This document shows, piece by piece, positions 57,165 through 64,000 of a stretch of DNA of 64,000 nucleotides (positions are counted from its first letter, which is position 1; every line of letters begins with the position of its first letter). The stretch spans positions 51,959-115,958 of the forward strand of contig JAHDWA010000029.1 in assembly GCA_023382535.1 (NCBI GenBank). Reading direction: 5' to 3'. This DNA is from Anaerolineae bacterium (GTDB lineage Bacteria; Chloroflexota; Anaerolineae; 4572-78; J111). The notes beneath the pieces were generated by a model, which was given only the letters and a program-made list of their open reading frames with translations, was not told the DNA's origin and did no database searches. Position numbers and translations under genes: made by a program.

Positions 57165-57826
57165 TCTTGGAGTCCTTTCAAATTGGCTTTTAAGCGAGCA
57201 GCCAGTTCGTCGAGTTCGCGGATAAATTCCGAGTCGGTCTTGGGCTGCTGCGGTTTGGGGGTGAGCAGGCCGGCTAATTCTTTGCGCATCTGGGCGACGA
57301 CCGGGTTGGTGTATTCAACCTGAAAGCGGGTGAAGCTCCAGGCGCTTTCAATCGTGGGGATATCCACGATTTGATAGAGCGTCGGCTCGCCTTTGGCTTG
57401 GCGGGTGTCGGCAACCAGGTGATCGGCCTTGACGTTCATCTGGACACCGGCATGACCTTCAACCTTGTGCCAACTGATGACATACTTAGCCATGATCTCG
57501 TCGAGTTCTTTCCAGAGTTCGACATTGGCCAGGGGCTTGCCGGTGGAGTTCTTCCAGCCGTTTTTGCGCCAGCCCTTGATCCACATCGAAGCGCCATCAT
57601 GAACATACTGGCTGTCGGTGTAGATTTGGACCGGAATCCGCGTGGATTTGAGCGCGTGGAGGCCGGCGATGGCTGCGGCCAGCTCCATTTGCTGATTGGT
57701 GGCGTGAGGCGCGTAGCCGCGCACCGCTGCGCAGCGGTCGCCGTTCTGTAAGATGGCAACGTAAGCGCCTTCGCCTGGATTGGGCGCAGCGCCGCCGTCG
57801 GTGTGAATGATAGTAGATAGGGACAT
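57161..57826 (-). CDS. rnhA: Ribonuclease HI
   Basis: This 221-aa protein is an RNase HI with all landmarks: HTDGGAAPNPGEGAYV (first Asp), NQQMELAAAIAGL (Glu), YTDSQYV (Asp), and the handle-like WHKVEGHAGVQMNVKADHL with the last His and Asp. A C-terminal helical extension of ~70 residues follows. It removes RNA primers during phage replication. A GC-rich hairpin plus TTTTC lies just upstream (57857-57899). Confidence 0.9.
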   Translation of the reverse strand: MSLSTIIHTDGGAAPNPGEGAYVAILQNGDRCAAVRGYAPHATNQQMELAAAIAGLHALKSTRIPVQIYTDSQYVHDGASMWIKGWRKNGWKNSTGKPLANVELWKELDEIMAKYVISWHKVEGHAGVQMNVKADHLVADTRQAKGEPTLYQIVDIPTIESAWSFTRFQVEYTNPVVAQMRKELAGLLTPKPQQPKTDSEFIRELDELAARLKANLKGLQE

Positions 57827-57900
57827 GAGAAATCTCCTTTGTGATGTAATTTGGCGAAAAGAAAACGCCTACCCCGGCCAGGCCGGAGCAGGCGTTTAGA

Positions 57901-57916
57901 TTCCCCAATTGGGGAA
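57901..57916. promoter_or_regulatory. Palindrome TTCCCCAATTGGGGAA, site 5
   Basis: Upstream of the RNase H-969-aa operon, directly abutting an AACGCCT/AGGCGTT hairpin. Confidence 0.65.
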
Positions 57917-57984
57917 AAGTCAGGATCGAGCATCGAGAACGATGTTGATCTTTAAAAAAAAGGAATTAGTGAATCTGCGGGGGA

Positions 57985-58006
57985 TGGCCTCTACGGGCCA
58001 CTTCGT
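57985..58006 (+). repeat. Dispersed hairpin repeat, copy 7
   Basis: Exact consensus, intergenic, between palindrome site 5 and the SSB terminator. Confidence 0.8.
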
Positions 58007-58020
58007 AAGGGGTCAAAAAA

Positions 58021-58050
58021 AAGGCGAGCAGGATCACTCCTGCCCGCCTT
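58021..58050. terminator. Bidirectional terminator after ssb
   Basis: AAGGCGAGCAGGA pairs with TCCTGCCCGCCTT (one mismatch) and has A8/T5 flanks on both sides. Confidence 0.8.
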
Positions 58051-58089
58051 TTTCGTTAGCCTCGACCCTTCGACAAGCTCAGGACAGGC

Positions 58090-58518
58090 TTAGAACGGGA
58101 TTTCGTCCTCAGTCAGTTCTTCCACATCGGCGTGGTTGCTGCTGCCGGCGCTGCCGTTGCCGCTCGTGCCGCCCAGGAAGCGGACATCATACGCCTTGAT
58201 CTCAAAGGAGGCGCGGGGTTTGCCGTTCTGGTCCTGCCAAATGCGCGGGCCGCCCGATTCTTTGTCAATGCTCAGCTTGCCCTCGACCAAGACCTGGCGG
58301 CCTTTGGTCAAGTATTTGTTGCAAGTTTCAGCCTGAGCGCCCCAAACGCTGACGCGGAACCAGGTGGTTTCTTCGTGAGCCTGGCCGCTCTGATCGGTCC
58401 AGTTGTTGTTGACCGCGACGCTGAAGTTGGTCACTTGCTGCCCGCTGGGGGTGAAGCGGGATTCGGGATCGGTCCCAAGATTGCCGACGATGACGAGTTT
58501 TTGATAACCGGAAGCCAT
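58090..58518 (-). CDS. ssb: Single-stranded DNA-binding protein
   Basis: The 142-aa product (start ATG 58518 behind AAAGGA) is an OB-fold SSB: YQKLVIVGNLGTDPESRFTP, FSVAVNNNW, TTWFRVSVWG, YLTKGRQVLVEGKL. A Gly/Ser linker and the acidic tip DVEELTEDEIPF that binds partner proteins follow. It protects single strands during phage replication. Leader motif and hairpin upstream at 58586-58640. Confidence 0.95.
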   Translation of the reverse strand: MASGYQKLVIVGNLGTDPESRFTPSGQQVTNFSVAVNNNWTDQSGQAHEETTWFRVSVWGAQAETCNKYLTKGRQVLVEGKLSIDKESGGPRIWQDQNGKPRASFEIKAYDVRFLGGTSGNGSAGSSNHADVEELTEDEIPF

Positions 58519-58608
58519 GATACACATCCTTTCTGATGTTGGCCCTTCACGAGTTTCCAAACACGTGAGAGCATAAATTGATTAAATAAGAAAAAACCTA
58601 CAGTAACC

Positions 58609-58773
58609 CTATTGCCCGCCGGCATAAGGACGCCGGCATTTACCATACTGTTGATCCAGGGCCTGGGTTTGGGCCTGAGCGGCCAAGAGCTTGGCCTTCA
58701 TTTCTTTGAGCTGGTCGGTGACCAGTTGATTGATTACACGGTCAATTAGGTCCAGTTTTTGAGCCTGACTCAT
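58609..58773 (-). CDS. 54-aa helical hypothetical protein
   Basis: MSQAQKLDLIDRVINQLV...KEMKAKLLAAQAQTQAL: a coiled-coil peptide. Its last codons overlap the GCCGGCGTCC/GCCGGC hairpin and the leader motif of ssb. The ribosome site is weak. Plausible but small. Confidence 0.45.
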   Translation of the reverse strand: MSQAQKLDLIDRVINQLVTDQLKEMKAKLLAAQAQTQALDQQYGKCRRPYAGGQ

Positions 58774-58817
58774 CGGATAACGCTTCGTATCCCCTTGGGG
58801 GATAAGCCTCCAAAAAA

Positions 58818-58851
58818 AAGTGGCCTTACCCTGTGAGTTCAGGGTAAGGCC
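58818..58851 (-). terminator. Intrinsic terminator of gene 58866-59069
   Basis: Leftwards GGCCTTACCCTGAA...CAGGGTAAGGCC followed by ACTTTTTTTT. A CTTCGTATCCCCTTGGGGGATA hairpin follows at about 58781-58802. Confidence 0.8.
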
Positions 58852-58865
58852 GATTGAGTTGAAAC

Positions 58866-59069
58866 TTAAGCTGCGACGTGCGAGCGCACTTCGCTTTTGA
58901 GGAAGTTGAATAGGTTGGGCCGGCGGGAGAGAGCTTCGTGTCGTTCATCGGTTCCTTGAGGAACAATGACAACCTCAATCGTCAGCAGGTTAGCCGGGGC
59001 ATCGCTGCGATCCGCATCATCATCAAACCAGCGGGTGCTGTAGACCAGTTTACCGAGGGGGCGGTTCAT
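58866..59069 (-). CDS. Small hypothetical protein
   Basis: 67 aa (MNRPLGKLVYSTRWFDDDADRS..., TIEVVIVPQGTDERHE). Directly follows the zinc-ribbon gene (3-nt gap). Not recognised. Confidence 0.5.
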   Translation of the reverse strand: MNRPLGKLVYSTRWFDDDADRSDAPANLLTIEVVIVPQGTDERHEALSRRPNLFNFLKSEVRSHVAA

Positions 59070-59072
59070 AGA

Positions 59073-59231
59073 TCAACCACCACACCACTGGCAGTAGGCG
59101 CTGCTCAGGGGGTTGCCGCCGCCGCAAACGCCGCAGGTCCAGAAGATGACGGTGCGATCCAGCTTGGGCAGGACGGCTTCAAAGGTCAATTTGCGAGTTT
59201 CGTCGCGGGTGGATTCGGTTTTGGGTTGCAT
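59073..59231 (-). CDS. Small zinc-ribbon protein
   Basis: 52 aa from ATG 59231 (AAAGGAG site). The C-terminus WTCGVCGGGNPLSSAYCQWC has two CxxC knuckles of the RanBP2/zinc-ribbon kind. Leader motif at 59266-59287. Probably a nucleic-acid or protein-binding adaptor. Confidence 0.55.
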   Translation of the reverse strand: MQPKTESTRDETRKLTFEAVLPKLDRTVIFWTCGVCGGGNPLSSAYCQWCGG

Positions 59232-59326
59232 AGGAAAATCTCCTTTGGGAATGTGAATTGATAAAATAAGAAAAACCTTACTCACCCCAAGACCCCTCGG
59301 AGCGAGGAGCCTTGGGGCATACGACC

Positions 59327-59713
59327 TTAGATTCGGACCAGCGAGGTGGCCGTGGGCTTGTAGTAGGGCTTGTTGCCGAGCTTCTGCCAGCCCCAGGCAG
59401 CGAAGAAGTCATCAAGCTGGGCATCGGTCACAACAGCGCTAGGTAGTTTGATCTTGGTTGCCCGGTAGCCGTGTTCGATTTGCACGTTGAGGCAGCCGTT
59501 GCGCCAGAAGTTCAAGCGGTTGGTCCCTTTGAAGGATTCGGCCTGTTCAGGGGTGAGGCCGAGCATCGCGGCCAGGGCGTTGGGTTGTGCAACCAGGGCC
59601 GGTTCAGAGACGACGTGGTAGATCGTTTGGGTCAAGGCTTTGCGGACAAAGGCGAAATTGTCGCCAGGCAGGTCGCGAGGATCGTTTGGATAGAATTTGG
59701 TCTTGCGGGTCAT
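59327..59713 (-). CDS. Hypothetical phage protein
   Basis: The 128-aa product (start ATG 59713, AAGGA site) has helices (FAFVRKALTQTIYHVVSEP) and a C-terminal β/aromatic part (FFAAWGWQKLGNKPYYKP). An intrinsic-terminator-like hairpin (59742-59765) sits in its leader between the leader motif and the start. Not recognised. Confidence 0.5.
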   Translation of the reverse strand: MTRKTKFYPNDPRDLPGDNFAFVRKALTQTIYHVVSEPALVAQPNALAAMLGLTPEQAESFKGTNRLNFWRNGCLNVQIEHGYRATKIKLPSAVVTDAQLDDFFAAWGWQKLGNKPYYKPTATSLVRI

Positions 59714-59741
59714 AGGAGGATTCCTTCCGTGAGAAATTAAA

Positions 59742-59765
59742 AAGCCGCCTCGCGTGAGGCGGCTT
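59742..59765 (-). terminator. Leader hairpin with T-run before gene 59327-59713
   Basis: AAGCCGCCTC/GAGGCGGCTT followed leftwards by TTTTTAATT. Lying between the leader motif (59771-59795) and the start codon, it would be an attenuator if that motif is a promoter; otherwise it ends the upstream gene. Confidence 0.6.
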
Positions 59766-59832
59766 GATTGAATAAGAAAACTTCTACCCTGACCCATTTC
59801 CACGTGGAAGAATAGGGCCAGGGCAATGGGGA

Positions 59833-60288
59833 TTAGTCAGCAGCGTAGTCCTCTGGCAAGCTGGCGAACCAGGCATTGAGGTCCGCAGCTTCGGCCTCGG
59901 TAATCTCAGCCTCGCCCCTTACGACACATGGGCTATCAGCATCGTAGTCCTCAGCCCAGGTAGGATCAGGCTCGTCAATCTGATCCCAACCATAGGGCAG
60001 AACAGGGGCCGAGGGACAGGGCTTAGCTAACTCAGCCTCAATCGAAGCCTCAAGCTGGGTTGCTACATCGTGCTGGAGAGAGAGATAATCCACCTTAGCC
60101 AAAGGCTCATAGGACAGGGAGACACCTTTAGCCTCGACCGTGATGCGAGCTTTGAACCACGTCTCAGTGATAGCCTTACTCTGAAGCCGAAGAACACAGC
60201 GCAGGGCATCAGCTAGGTTCAGGGCCAACTCAGAGGAAAACACCAACTGAGTACCGTCCACGTCTATGAGATTGATGATGTAACGCAT
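59833..60288 (-). CDS. Hypothetical phage protein, acidic
   Basis: The 151-aa product has a β-rich first half (MRYIINLIDVDGTQLVFSSELALN) and a very acidic second half with Trp (YGWDQIDEPDPTWAEDYDAD). Could be a DNA mimic by charge, but that is speculative. Leader motif and palindrome site 6 upstream. Confidence 0.5.
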   Translation of the reverse strand: MRYIINLIDVDGTQLVFSSELALNLADALRCVLRLQSKAITETWFKARITVEAKGVSLSYEPLAKVDYLSLQHDVATQLEASIEAELAKPCPSAPVLPYGWDQIDEPDPTWAEDYDADSPCVVRGEAEITEAEAADLNAWFASLPEDYAAD

Positions 60289-60663
60289 TGGATAAAACTC
60301 CTTTCAGGGAACTAGGAACGATGGAATAAGAAAACCTTTGTTTTTCCCCAATTGGGGAATCAGAGAGTGATTAAGCCGATAGCGGAGAGAGCGAGCAAGC
60401 CGAGACTAAGAGAGAACCCACTAAGGGGACAAGCCTGCTCTATAGGGGAGCATCGGCCTCGGTCCCCGCATTTGGTCACATCGGATGTGTCGAAACGCCG
60501 GGAAAAGTGACATCCTCTCACACGAAGTCGTGAAAAAAATTCAACGATCCTTCGCCCCGAAGGCTCGGCCATCGGCCATCGGTGAGACAGAATGAGACAC
60601 TTTGAGACAGATAAGCGGCGAAAAAAAAGCCTAGCCCTGCTGTGGGGACTAGGCTCGCCGGCT
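60289..60663. promoter_or_regulatory. 375-bp non-coding region with phased repeats
   Basis: Contains the leader motif (60324-60345), palindrome site 6 (60344-60359), a tandem CGGCCATCGGCCATCGG (about 60566-60582) and three TGAGACA boxes at exactly 10-bp spacing (60583, 60593, 60603). The leftward terminator AGCCTAGTCCCC...GGGCTAGGCT with T8 (about 60653-60621) also lies here. No gene supported. Confidence 0.55.
60344..60359. promoter_or_regulatory. Palindrome TTCCCCAATTGGGGAA, site 6
   Basis: Here the palindrome takes the place of the hairpin that normally precedes the leader motif. Confidence 0.65.
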
Positions 60664-60945
60664 TTACGCCTGCGCCGGCTCAGGCATCGTGTAACTGAAG
60701 TATTGATGCCCATTGGCGATGAACTCTTTGCGGACGAGTTTCAACGCCTTGATCGCCGTGCCGATGACGCCGGTGCGCTTGATCGCTTCTTTGCCAAGCA
60801 GCTTGCTCTCGGCCAGGCCAGAAGCTTTGGCAAACTCGGCTTTCATTGCATCGCCGTGAACGTCGAACACGGTGATGATGATGCAATCGTTGTGGTCTTT
60901 GCCGAATTTGAGAACGACTTCGTTGGTAGGTTTTTGAGTAGCCAT
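60664..60945 (-). CDS. Small hypothetical protein
   Basis: The 93-aa αβ protein (EVVLKFGKDHNDCIIITVFDV, GLAESKLLGKEAIKRTGVIG) starts behind AAGGAGA with a leader motif at 60990-61015. Not recognised. Confidence 0.5.
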   Translation of the reverse strand: MATQKPTNEVVLKFGKDHNDCIIITVFDVHGDAMKAEFAKASGLAESKLLGKEAIKRTGVIGTAIKALKLVRKEFIANGHQYFSYTMPEPAQA

Positions 60946-61451
60946 TGGGAAATCTCCTTCGTGGGAATAATGTGAATTTGGTTGAAGGTTATAAGAAAAA
61001 CTTCACTGAAACCAACGGTAGGGGGGAGGGGTCTCCCCCTACCGGGGGTCACAAAAGAAACAATCTACAGGGGGGTAGTTCCTAAACTGTAAACATTGCC
61101 TTACCCGTTAGTCGCTCACACTCCGGGGGTGTCTGAAAAACCTGGGGGTGGGGCTACCCTTCTCCGCTTTTAGTGCTGGCCTGCAATTTTCCCAATAGGG
61201 ATGCCGCTCTCGGCAACGGGCGGCCAGCTCAAACCCGGCCCTGAGTTTTAGCCCTCGGTGCATAGGGTTGCTCTCTACTGGTAGGATTAACGTGCGGACC
61301 AGTGAGGCGGTAAAGGCACGGCGGCGCGTTACGAAGCGCCCAGTGCGAGCTTGGCAATGGAGTGCTTAATTTTCAAAGTTTTTTGGCATAGAGTGGTTCT
61401 AAAACAGGGGCGCAAAGCGTCCCTTATTCCATTCAGGAAAGGAACTGCTTT
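60946..61451. other. 506-bp non-coding region before the virion/terminase operon
   Basis: It begins with the leftward leader of the preceding gene, including the CGGTAGGGGG/CCCCCTACCG hairpin (61016-61044). The rest (about 61080-61420) has no gene on either strand. It shows several complementary GC-rich stretches and ends with GGGGCGC/GCGTCCC (about 61410-61426) before the GGAAAGGA site of 61452. It may carry the promoter, a structured leader RNA or a packaging site; nothing named is recognised. Confidence 0.45.
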
Positions 61452-61850
61452 ATGGCGACTACTATCACTGTTACTTCTGGGGTTAAGATCGTGGACGGCG
61501 GCGTGACCGTCGTGGACCGGGAATTTGTCTCGGAATATGAGATCACCGGCAAGGTGGAAGGCGATTATTGGCTGGATGCTTCCAGCAGCAGCTTTACGCT
61601 CTGCGTCAAGGGGACCAACGTGGCTACCCCCGTTATCGTGGACCCGTTTGTGGTGGGTTTAACCACCATTCGCGGTATTGCTCTGCAGAGTGAGATCAAC
61701 CTGGAACTCGTCATTGATGGCGCGGCCACGTCGATCAAGATGGCCGAAGGGAATATGTGCATCGCCCAGGCCGAGATGCAGACGATCAAAATTAGCAAAG
61801 ACGACACCCGCACCGGCTCGGTGGCCTTTGTGGTTTGGGGTGATCGCTAA
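61452..61850 (+). CDS. Probable β-rich structural protein
   Basis: The 132-aa, strand-rich protein (MATTITVTSGVKIVDGGVTVVD..., SVAFVVWGD) with a strong ribosome site heads the operon leading to the terminase. The pattern suggests a decoration or head-fibre-like protein. Not recognised by family. Confidence 0.45.
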   Translation: MATTITVTSGVKIVDGGVTVVDREFVSEYEITGKVEGDYWLDASSSSFTLCVKGTNVATPVIVDPFVVGLTTIRGIALQSEINLELVIDGAATSIKMAEGNMCIAQAEMQTIKISKDDTRTGSVAFVVWGDR

Positions 61851-62167
61851 TGCTGCCCTACTACTCTGATGCGACGATGTGGGGACCGCAGGGAGATCCG
61901 AACAAGGAACGCCCTCGCCTGAAGCCCGGCGACCGGCTGACCGATGGCCGGGTGTTTATGGGGGACAATCCCGAAGCTGTCCTCTTGGCGGAGCTGGCGC
62001 GGGTCGAGGATGTGCTGCGACCGCTGGATGAACGACGCCGGGAGCTGCTGGCCAAGCTGCACGAACTCGCCCCAGAGAAGTACCCGGCGGTGATCGAAGC
62101 GGTGGAAGTCTCGACTGAAGCAGATCCGGCTGCACCATCGAAGAAGAAGGCGGCCAAGAGTGCCTAG
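61850..62167 (+). CDS. Hypothetical virion-operon protein
   Basis: The 105-aa product begins with a proline/aromatic stretch (MLPYYSDATMWGPQGD), has a central helix (VEDVLRPLDERRRELLAKLHEL) and a lysine-rich tail (PSKKKAAKSA). Overlaps the previous stop by 1 nt and the next start by 8 nt. Not recognised. Confidence 0.5.
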   Translation: MLPYYSDATMWGPQGDPNKERPRLKPGDRLTDGRVFMGDNPEAVLLAELARVEDVLRPLDERRRELLAKLHELAPEKYPAVIEAVEVSTEADPAAPSKKKAAKSA

Positions 62168-62588
62168 ACCGAACGTTTCCCGCACCATGCAGAGCTATCT
62201 CCAGATGCTCAGCGAGCAGATACGTCACTACGCCACCTTGCGCCTGTTCGACGGTATCGAAGTGGCCGGAGTCGGCAAGCTCTGCCTCGACGCCCAGGTT
62301 CCGGCGCTGCTCTCCGATGAGGCGGAATGCATCTGCGCCCTGGTCGTCTACGCCTCGTTCTGTCAAGGCGATGTGTACGGGCGGGAACTGCTTCACTTTG
62401 AAAGTCATTACGACCCCAACGAGGTTCTGGCCCTTGGACCGGCCCGTTGGGGCCAGATGGCCGATCTGCTGGCTTACCAGCTCGTCAGCCAGCTCGTCCA
62501 GTGGAAAAGAGAGCACCAGATGGTTGCCTTCACTCCCCTCGGCCCGACCACCGGCCTCCTGCCCGACCGGCAGCGGTTTTACCTCTAG
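62160..62588 (+). CDS. Hypothetical virion-operon protein
   Basis: 142 aa (GTG start; ATG at 62187 is an alternative). Helical, Leu/Ala-rich (MQSYLQMLSEQIRHYATLRLF..., WGQMADLLAYQLVSQLVQW). Position directly before the large terminase suggests a small-terminase or portal-adjacent role, but no HTH is evident. Confidence 0.45.
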   Translation: MPRPNVSRTMQSYLQMLSEQIRHYATLRLFDGIEVAGVGKLCLDAQVPALLSDEAECICALVVYASFCQGDVYGRELLHFESHYDPNEVLALGPARWGQMADLLAYQLVSQLVQWKREHQMVAFTPLGPTTGLLPDRQRFYL

Positions 62589-62590
62589 GA

Positions 62591-62606
62591 TTCCCCAATT
62601 GGGGAA
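62591..62606. promoter_or_regulatory. Palindrome TTCCCCAATTGGGGAA, site 7
   Basis: Immediately upstream of the ribosome site of the large terminase gene. Confidence 0.65.
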
Positions 62607-62616
62607 AAGGTGAGTT

Positions 62617-64000
62617 ATGGCCCGACCTTACCAGTTGACTCCCGCTGACATCGAAATCTTCAAACGTGCGTGTAATCCCGCCGATGGCATCGGGATCAAC
62701 TGGTTCATCAAGTATTACTTTGGCGGGCGCGAGCTGCGCGAATGGCAATTCTACTGGCATCACGCGAGCCAAACTCAATTAAGTTGTGTCGGCGGCGTGG
62801 GCAGTGGCAAAACTGTCGGTGCCGGTCTGTCCTACGCGGCGTTTGCCGCCATGACCCCCGGCTACGAGTATATGAACGTTGCCCCCACCGCCTGGCAATC
62901 AGCCCTCCAATATCGGGCTATCCTGGCCGAAGCGGCTGACAAACCCTTTGAGAAGTTCATCTACAAGTACGCCGAGCGACCGTACCCCCGGATCATTTTG
63001 AAGCACAACGGCATCGGCGAATCAACCCTCTGGTTTATGAGCGCCGCCGATGACGCCGAACGGATTCAGGGAGTCAGCCTCGATGCGGCTAACGTGGATG
63101 AATGTGGGGTGCTGATTGATGGAAGTTGGCTGCTGACAATGTTAATCTCCCGCTTGCGGGGGACCGTCAACATGCGGAACGGCCGCGAGCGGCCCCGGCA
63201 GCGTCGGCTCTCCTGCATCACGGCCAACTACGAAGTCGCGCCGCCCTGGTTGTGGGAACGGATGGATCGGATGTTTGAGCAGCCGGACTATTTCCTCTCG
63301 ATGGTCATCAAGTCCGAGGACAACCTGAGCAAAGAGGATATTGATTCGTTCAAGCTGGTCATCCCCAAGGACCAGTGGGAAATGATGCTGGAGGGGAAGA
63401 AACCCGAAGGCAGCGGGGAACACTTTCACGTCAATTCAGTCACGGCCTGCGAGGATTGGAGCCTCAACCGCCACGCCCAGTACCATCTACTGGAGAAGGA
63501 AGTGCCTACGCCTGAGTGGGTGTATGAAGAGAACCCCGGCGCAGGTTGCGTCCACTTCGAGATGCCCAGCGAGGCCAGGAAAGGCCGCAACTACCTGCTG
63601 ATCGGCGATCCCGGCTCAGACAACCCGCCGCGTCGCAATGCCGGCGTCATTTGGGTGCTGGACATTACTGACTTTCCCAGGCAGCGGGCTACCCTGGTTT
63701 ACTTCAAGTGGGTGTATGGCCACGGTACTTATGATAACTTCCTGACCGCGTATGAGTACGCTTACCGGAAGTACCGGCCCCTGGACAGCTTGATAGATTC
63801 GACCGGGACGCAGAAACTTTGGAATGAACAGGTCTTGCTCGACCGGGGGATTGCCGCCGCCGGGATGAACTTCTCCGGCGACAAAAAGGGGATGCTCGTC
63901 GCGGCCATGCGCCTGGTCGAGCGCCAGTTGATCCGCTGGCCTTATATCCAGGGGATACGGGGGCAGCTTCTCACCTACAAACTGGCTGAGGATAACAAGC
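62617..64000 (+). CDS. terL: Phage terminase large subunit (runs off the edge)
   Basis: At least 461 residues are visible. The ATPase part has Walker A GGVGSGKT (residues 59-66) and Walker B with the catalytic pair in NVDECG (D161, E162). The RNase H-like nuclease part starts with LLIGDPGSDN (D331) and SLIDSTGTQKLW. It cuts and pumps phage DNA into the capsid. ATG 62617 is chosen because the frame is closed upstream and follows AAAAGG. The remaining C-terminus lies outside the window. Confidence 0.9.
   Translation, partial: MARPYQLTPADIEIFKRACNPADGIGINWFIKYYFGGRELREWQFYWHHASQTQLSCVGGVGSGKTVGAGLSYAAFAAMTPGYEYMNVAPTAWQSALQYRAILAEAADKPFEKFIYKYAERPYPRIILKHNGIGESTLWFMSAADDAERIQGVSLDAANVDECGVLIDGSWLLTMLISRLRGTVNMRNGRERPRQRRLSCITANYEVAPPWLWERMDRMFEQPDYFLSMVIKSEDNLSKEDIDSFKLVIPKDQWEMMLEGKKPEGSGEHFHVNSVTACEDWSLNRHAQYHLLEKEVPTPEWVYEENPGAGCVHFEMPSEARKGRNYLLIGDPGSDNPPRRNAGVIWVLDITDFPRQRATLVYFKWVYGHGTYDNFLTAYEYAYRKYRPLDSLIDSTGTQKLWNEQVLLDRGIAAAGMNFSGDKKGMLVAAMRLVERQLIRWPYIQGIRGQLLTYKLAEDNK

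Larger units (their letters stand above)
18930..64000. mobile_element. Element 2: large prophage-like integrated element (continues past the edge)
   Basis: It begins with a tyrosine integrase beside tRNA-Lys and contains a replication initiator with palindromic iterons and FtsK- and HerA-type ATPases. A phage-like DNA-metabolism set (DnaB-like helicase, SSB, RNase H, RusA, RadC, RecA-like ATPase, methylase-helicase) follows, then rightward structural and terminase genes. Three sets of integron-type cassettes and several dispersed palindromic repeats are embedded in it. No right end is in the window. The left boundary is inferred from the integrase and the change in gene content. Confidence 0.7.

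Overview
The window looks like the chromosome of a GC-rich environmental bacterium carrying two adjacent integrated elements, most likely a Chloroflexota (Anaerolineae-like) host. The clues are a mevalonate kinase gene, proline/threonine 'PTPTP' linkers, NACHT proteins of multicellular-type bacteria, a diversity-generating retroelement and AICE-like transfer genes. Taxonomy is inferred from gene content and style, not from a marker gene.

Layout. (1) 1-3734: 3' part of a diversity-generating retroelement (DGR): a truncated reverse transcriptase and its apparent target, a NACHT ATPase ending in a formylglycine-enzyme (C-type-lectin-like) domain whose last ~40 residues look like the variable region. 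(2) 3909-5516: a compact locus read leftwards: a RAMP-like protein of unknown function, a 23-unit degenerate pentanucleotide (YNNGG) array 10 nt after its stop, then an HNH nuclease. A divergent XRE regulator and a perfect palindromic operator sit upstream. I do not recognise this as a described system; it is my leading candidate. (3) about 5520-16400: integrative element 1, with small HTH/RHH regulators, a primase-polymerase/helicase broken by two one-base C insertions, RNase H, an SpdB/DUF2637-like membrane protein, an FtsK/TraB-like DNA pump and a large serine integrase. This resembles an actinomycete-type ICE. (4) 16411-18927: chromosomal genes (mevalonate kinase, a membrane protein, a Cys-rich protein, tRNA-Lys). 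(5) 19018-64000 and beyond: element 2, a large prophage-like element. It starts with a tyrosine integrase beside tRNA-Lys, then a replication initiator with iteron-like palindromes, FtsK-like and HerA-like ATPases and WGR/zinc proteins. A mostly leftward DNA-metabolism block follows (RecA-like ATPase, RadC, DnaB-like helicase, RusA-like resolvase, a 1730-aa methylase-helicase, RNase H, SSB). Rightward virion-type operons include the large terminase, which runs off the right edge.

The second strong signal is three sets of integron-type gene cassettes inside element 2 (28029-32002, 37219-38278, 51109-53476). The genes are A/T-rich, unlike the backbone, and are separated by 58-127 bp attC-like sites. 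The 7-bp core that opens each of the three array-1 cassettes, the single cassette and the first array-2 cassette is the exact reverse complement of the core that closes it (GTTATGT/ACATAAC, GTTGGGC/GCCCAAC, GTTAGCT/AGCTAAC and so on). That is the diagnostic property of integrated cassettes. The two remaining array-2 cassettes match imperfectly. No integron integrase is visible, so these are CALIN-like arrays riding on a phage-like element. Several cargo proteins look like conflict-system parts (EAD1-like adaptor, coiled coils, membrane proteins, lipoprotein). A short helical module recurs in two cassette proteins and in a phage-borne response regulator.

Element 2 is also studded with short repeats: seven TTCCCCAATTGGGGAA palindromes (stoperator-like), seven copies of a 22-nt hairpin repeat (core GGCCTCTACGGGCCACTTC) that also occurs in frame inside genes as DEVARRGQ, and seven copies of a leader motif next to hairpins upstream of leftward genes. 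All function calls come from reading translations and motifs by eye; no database search was possible.
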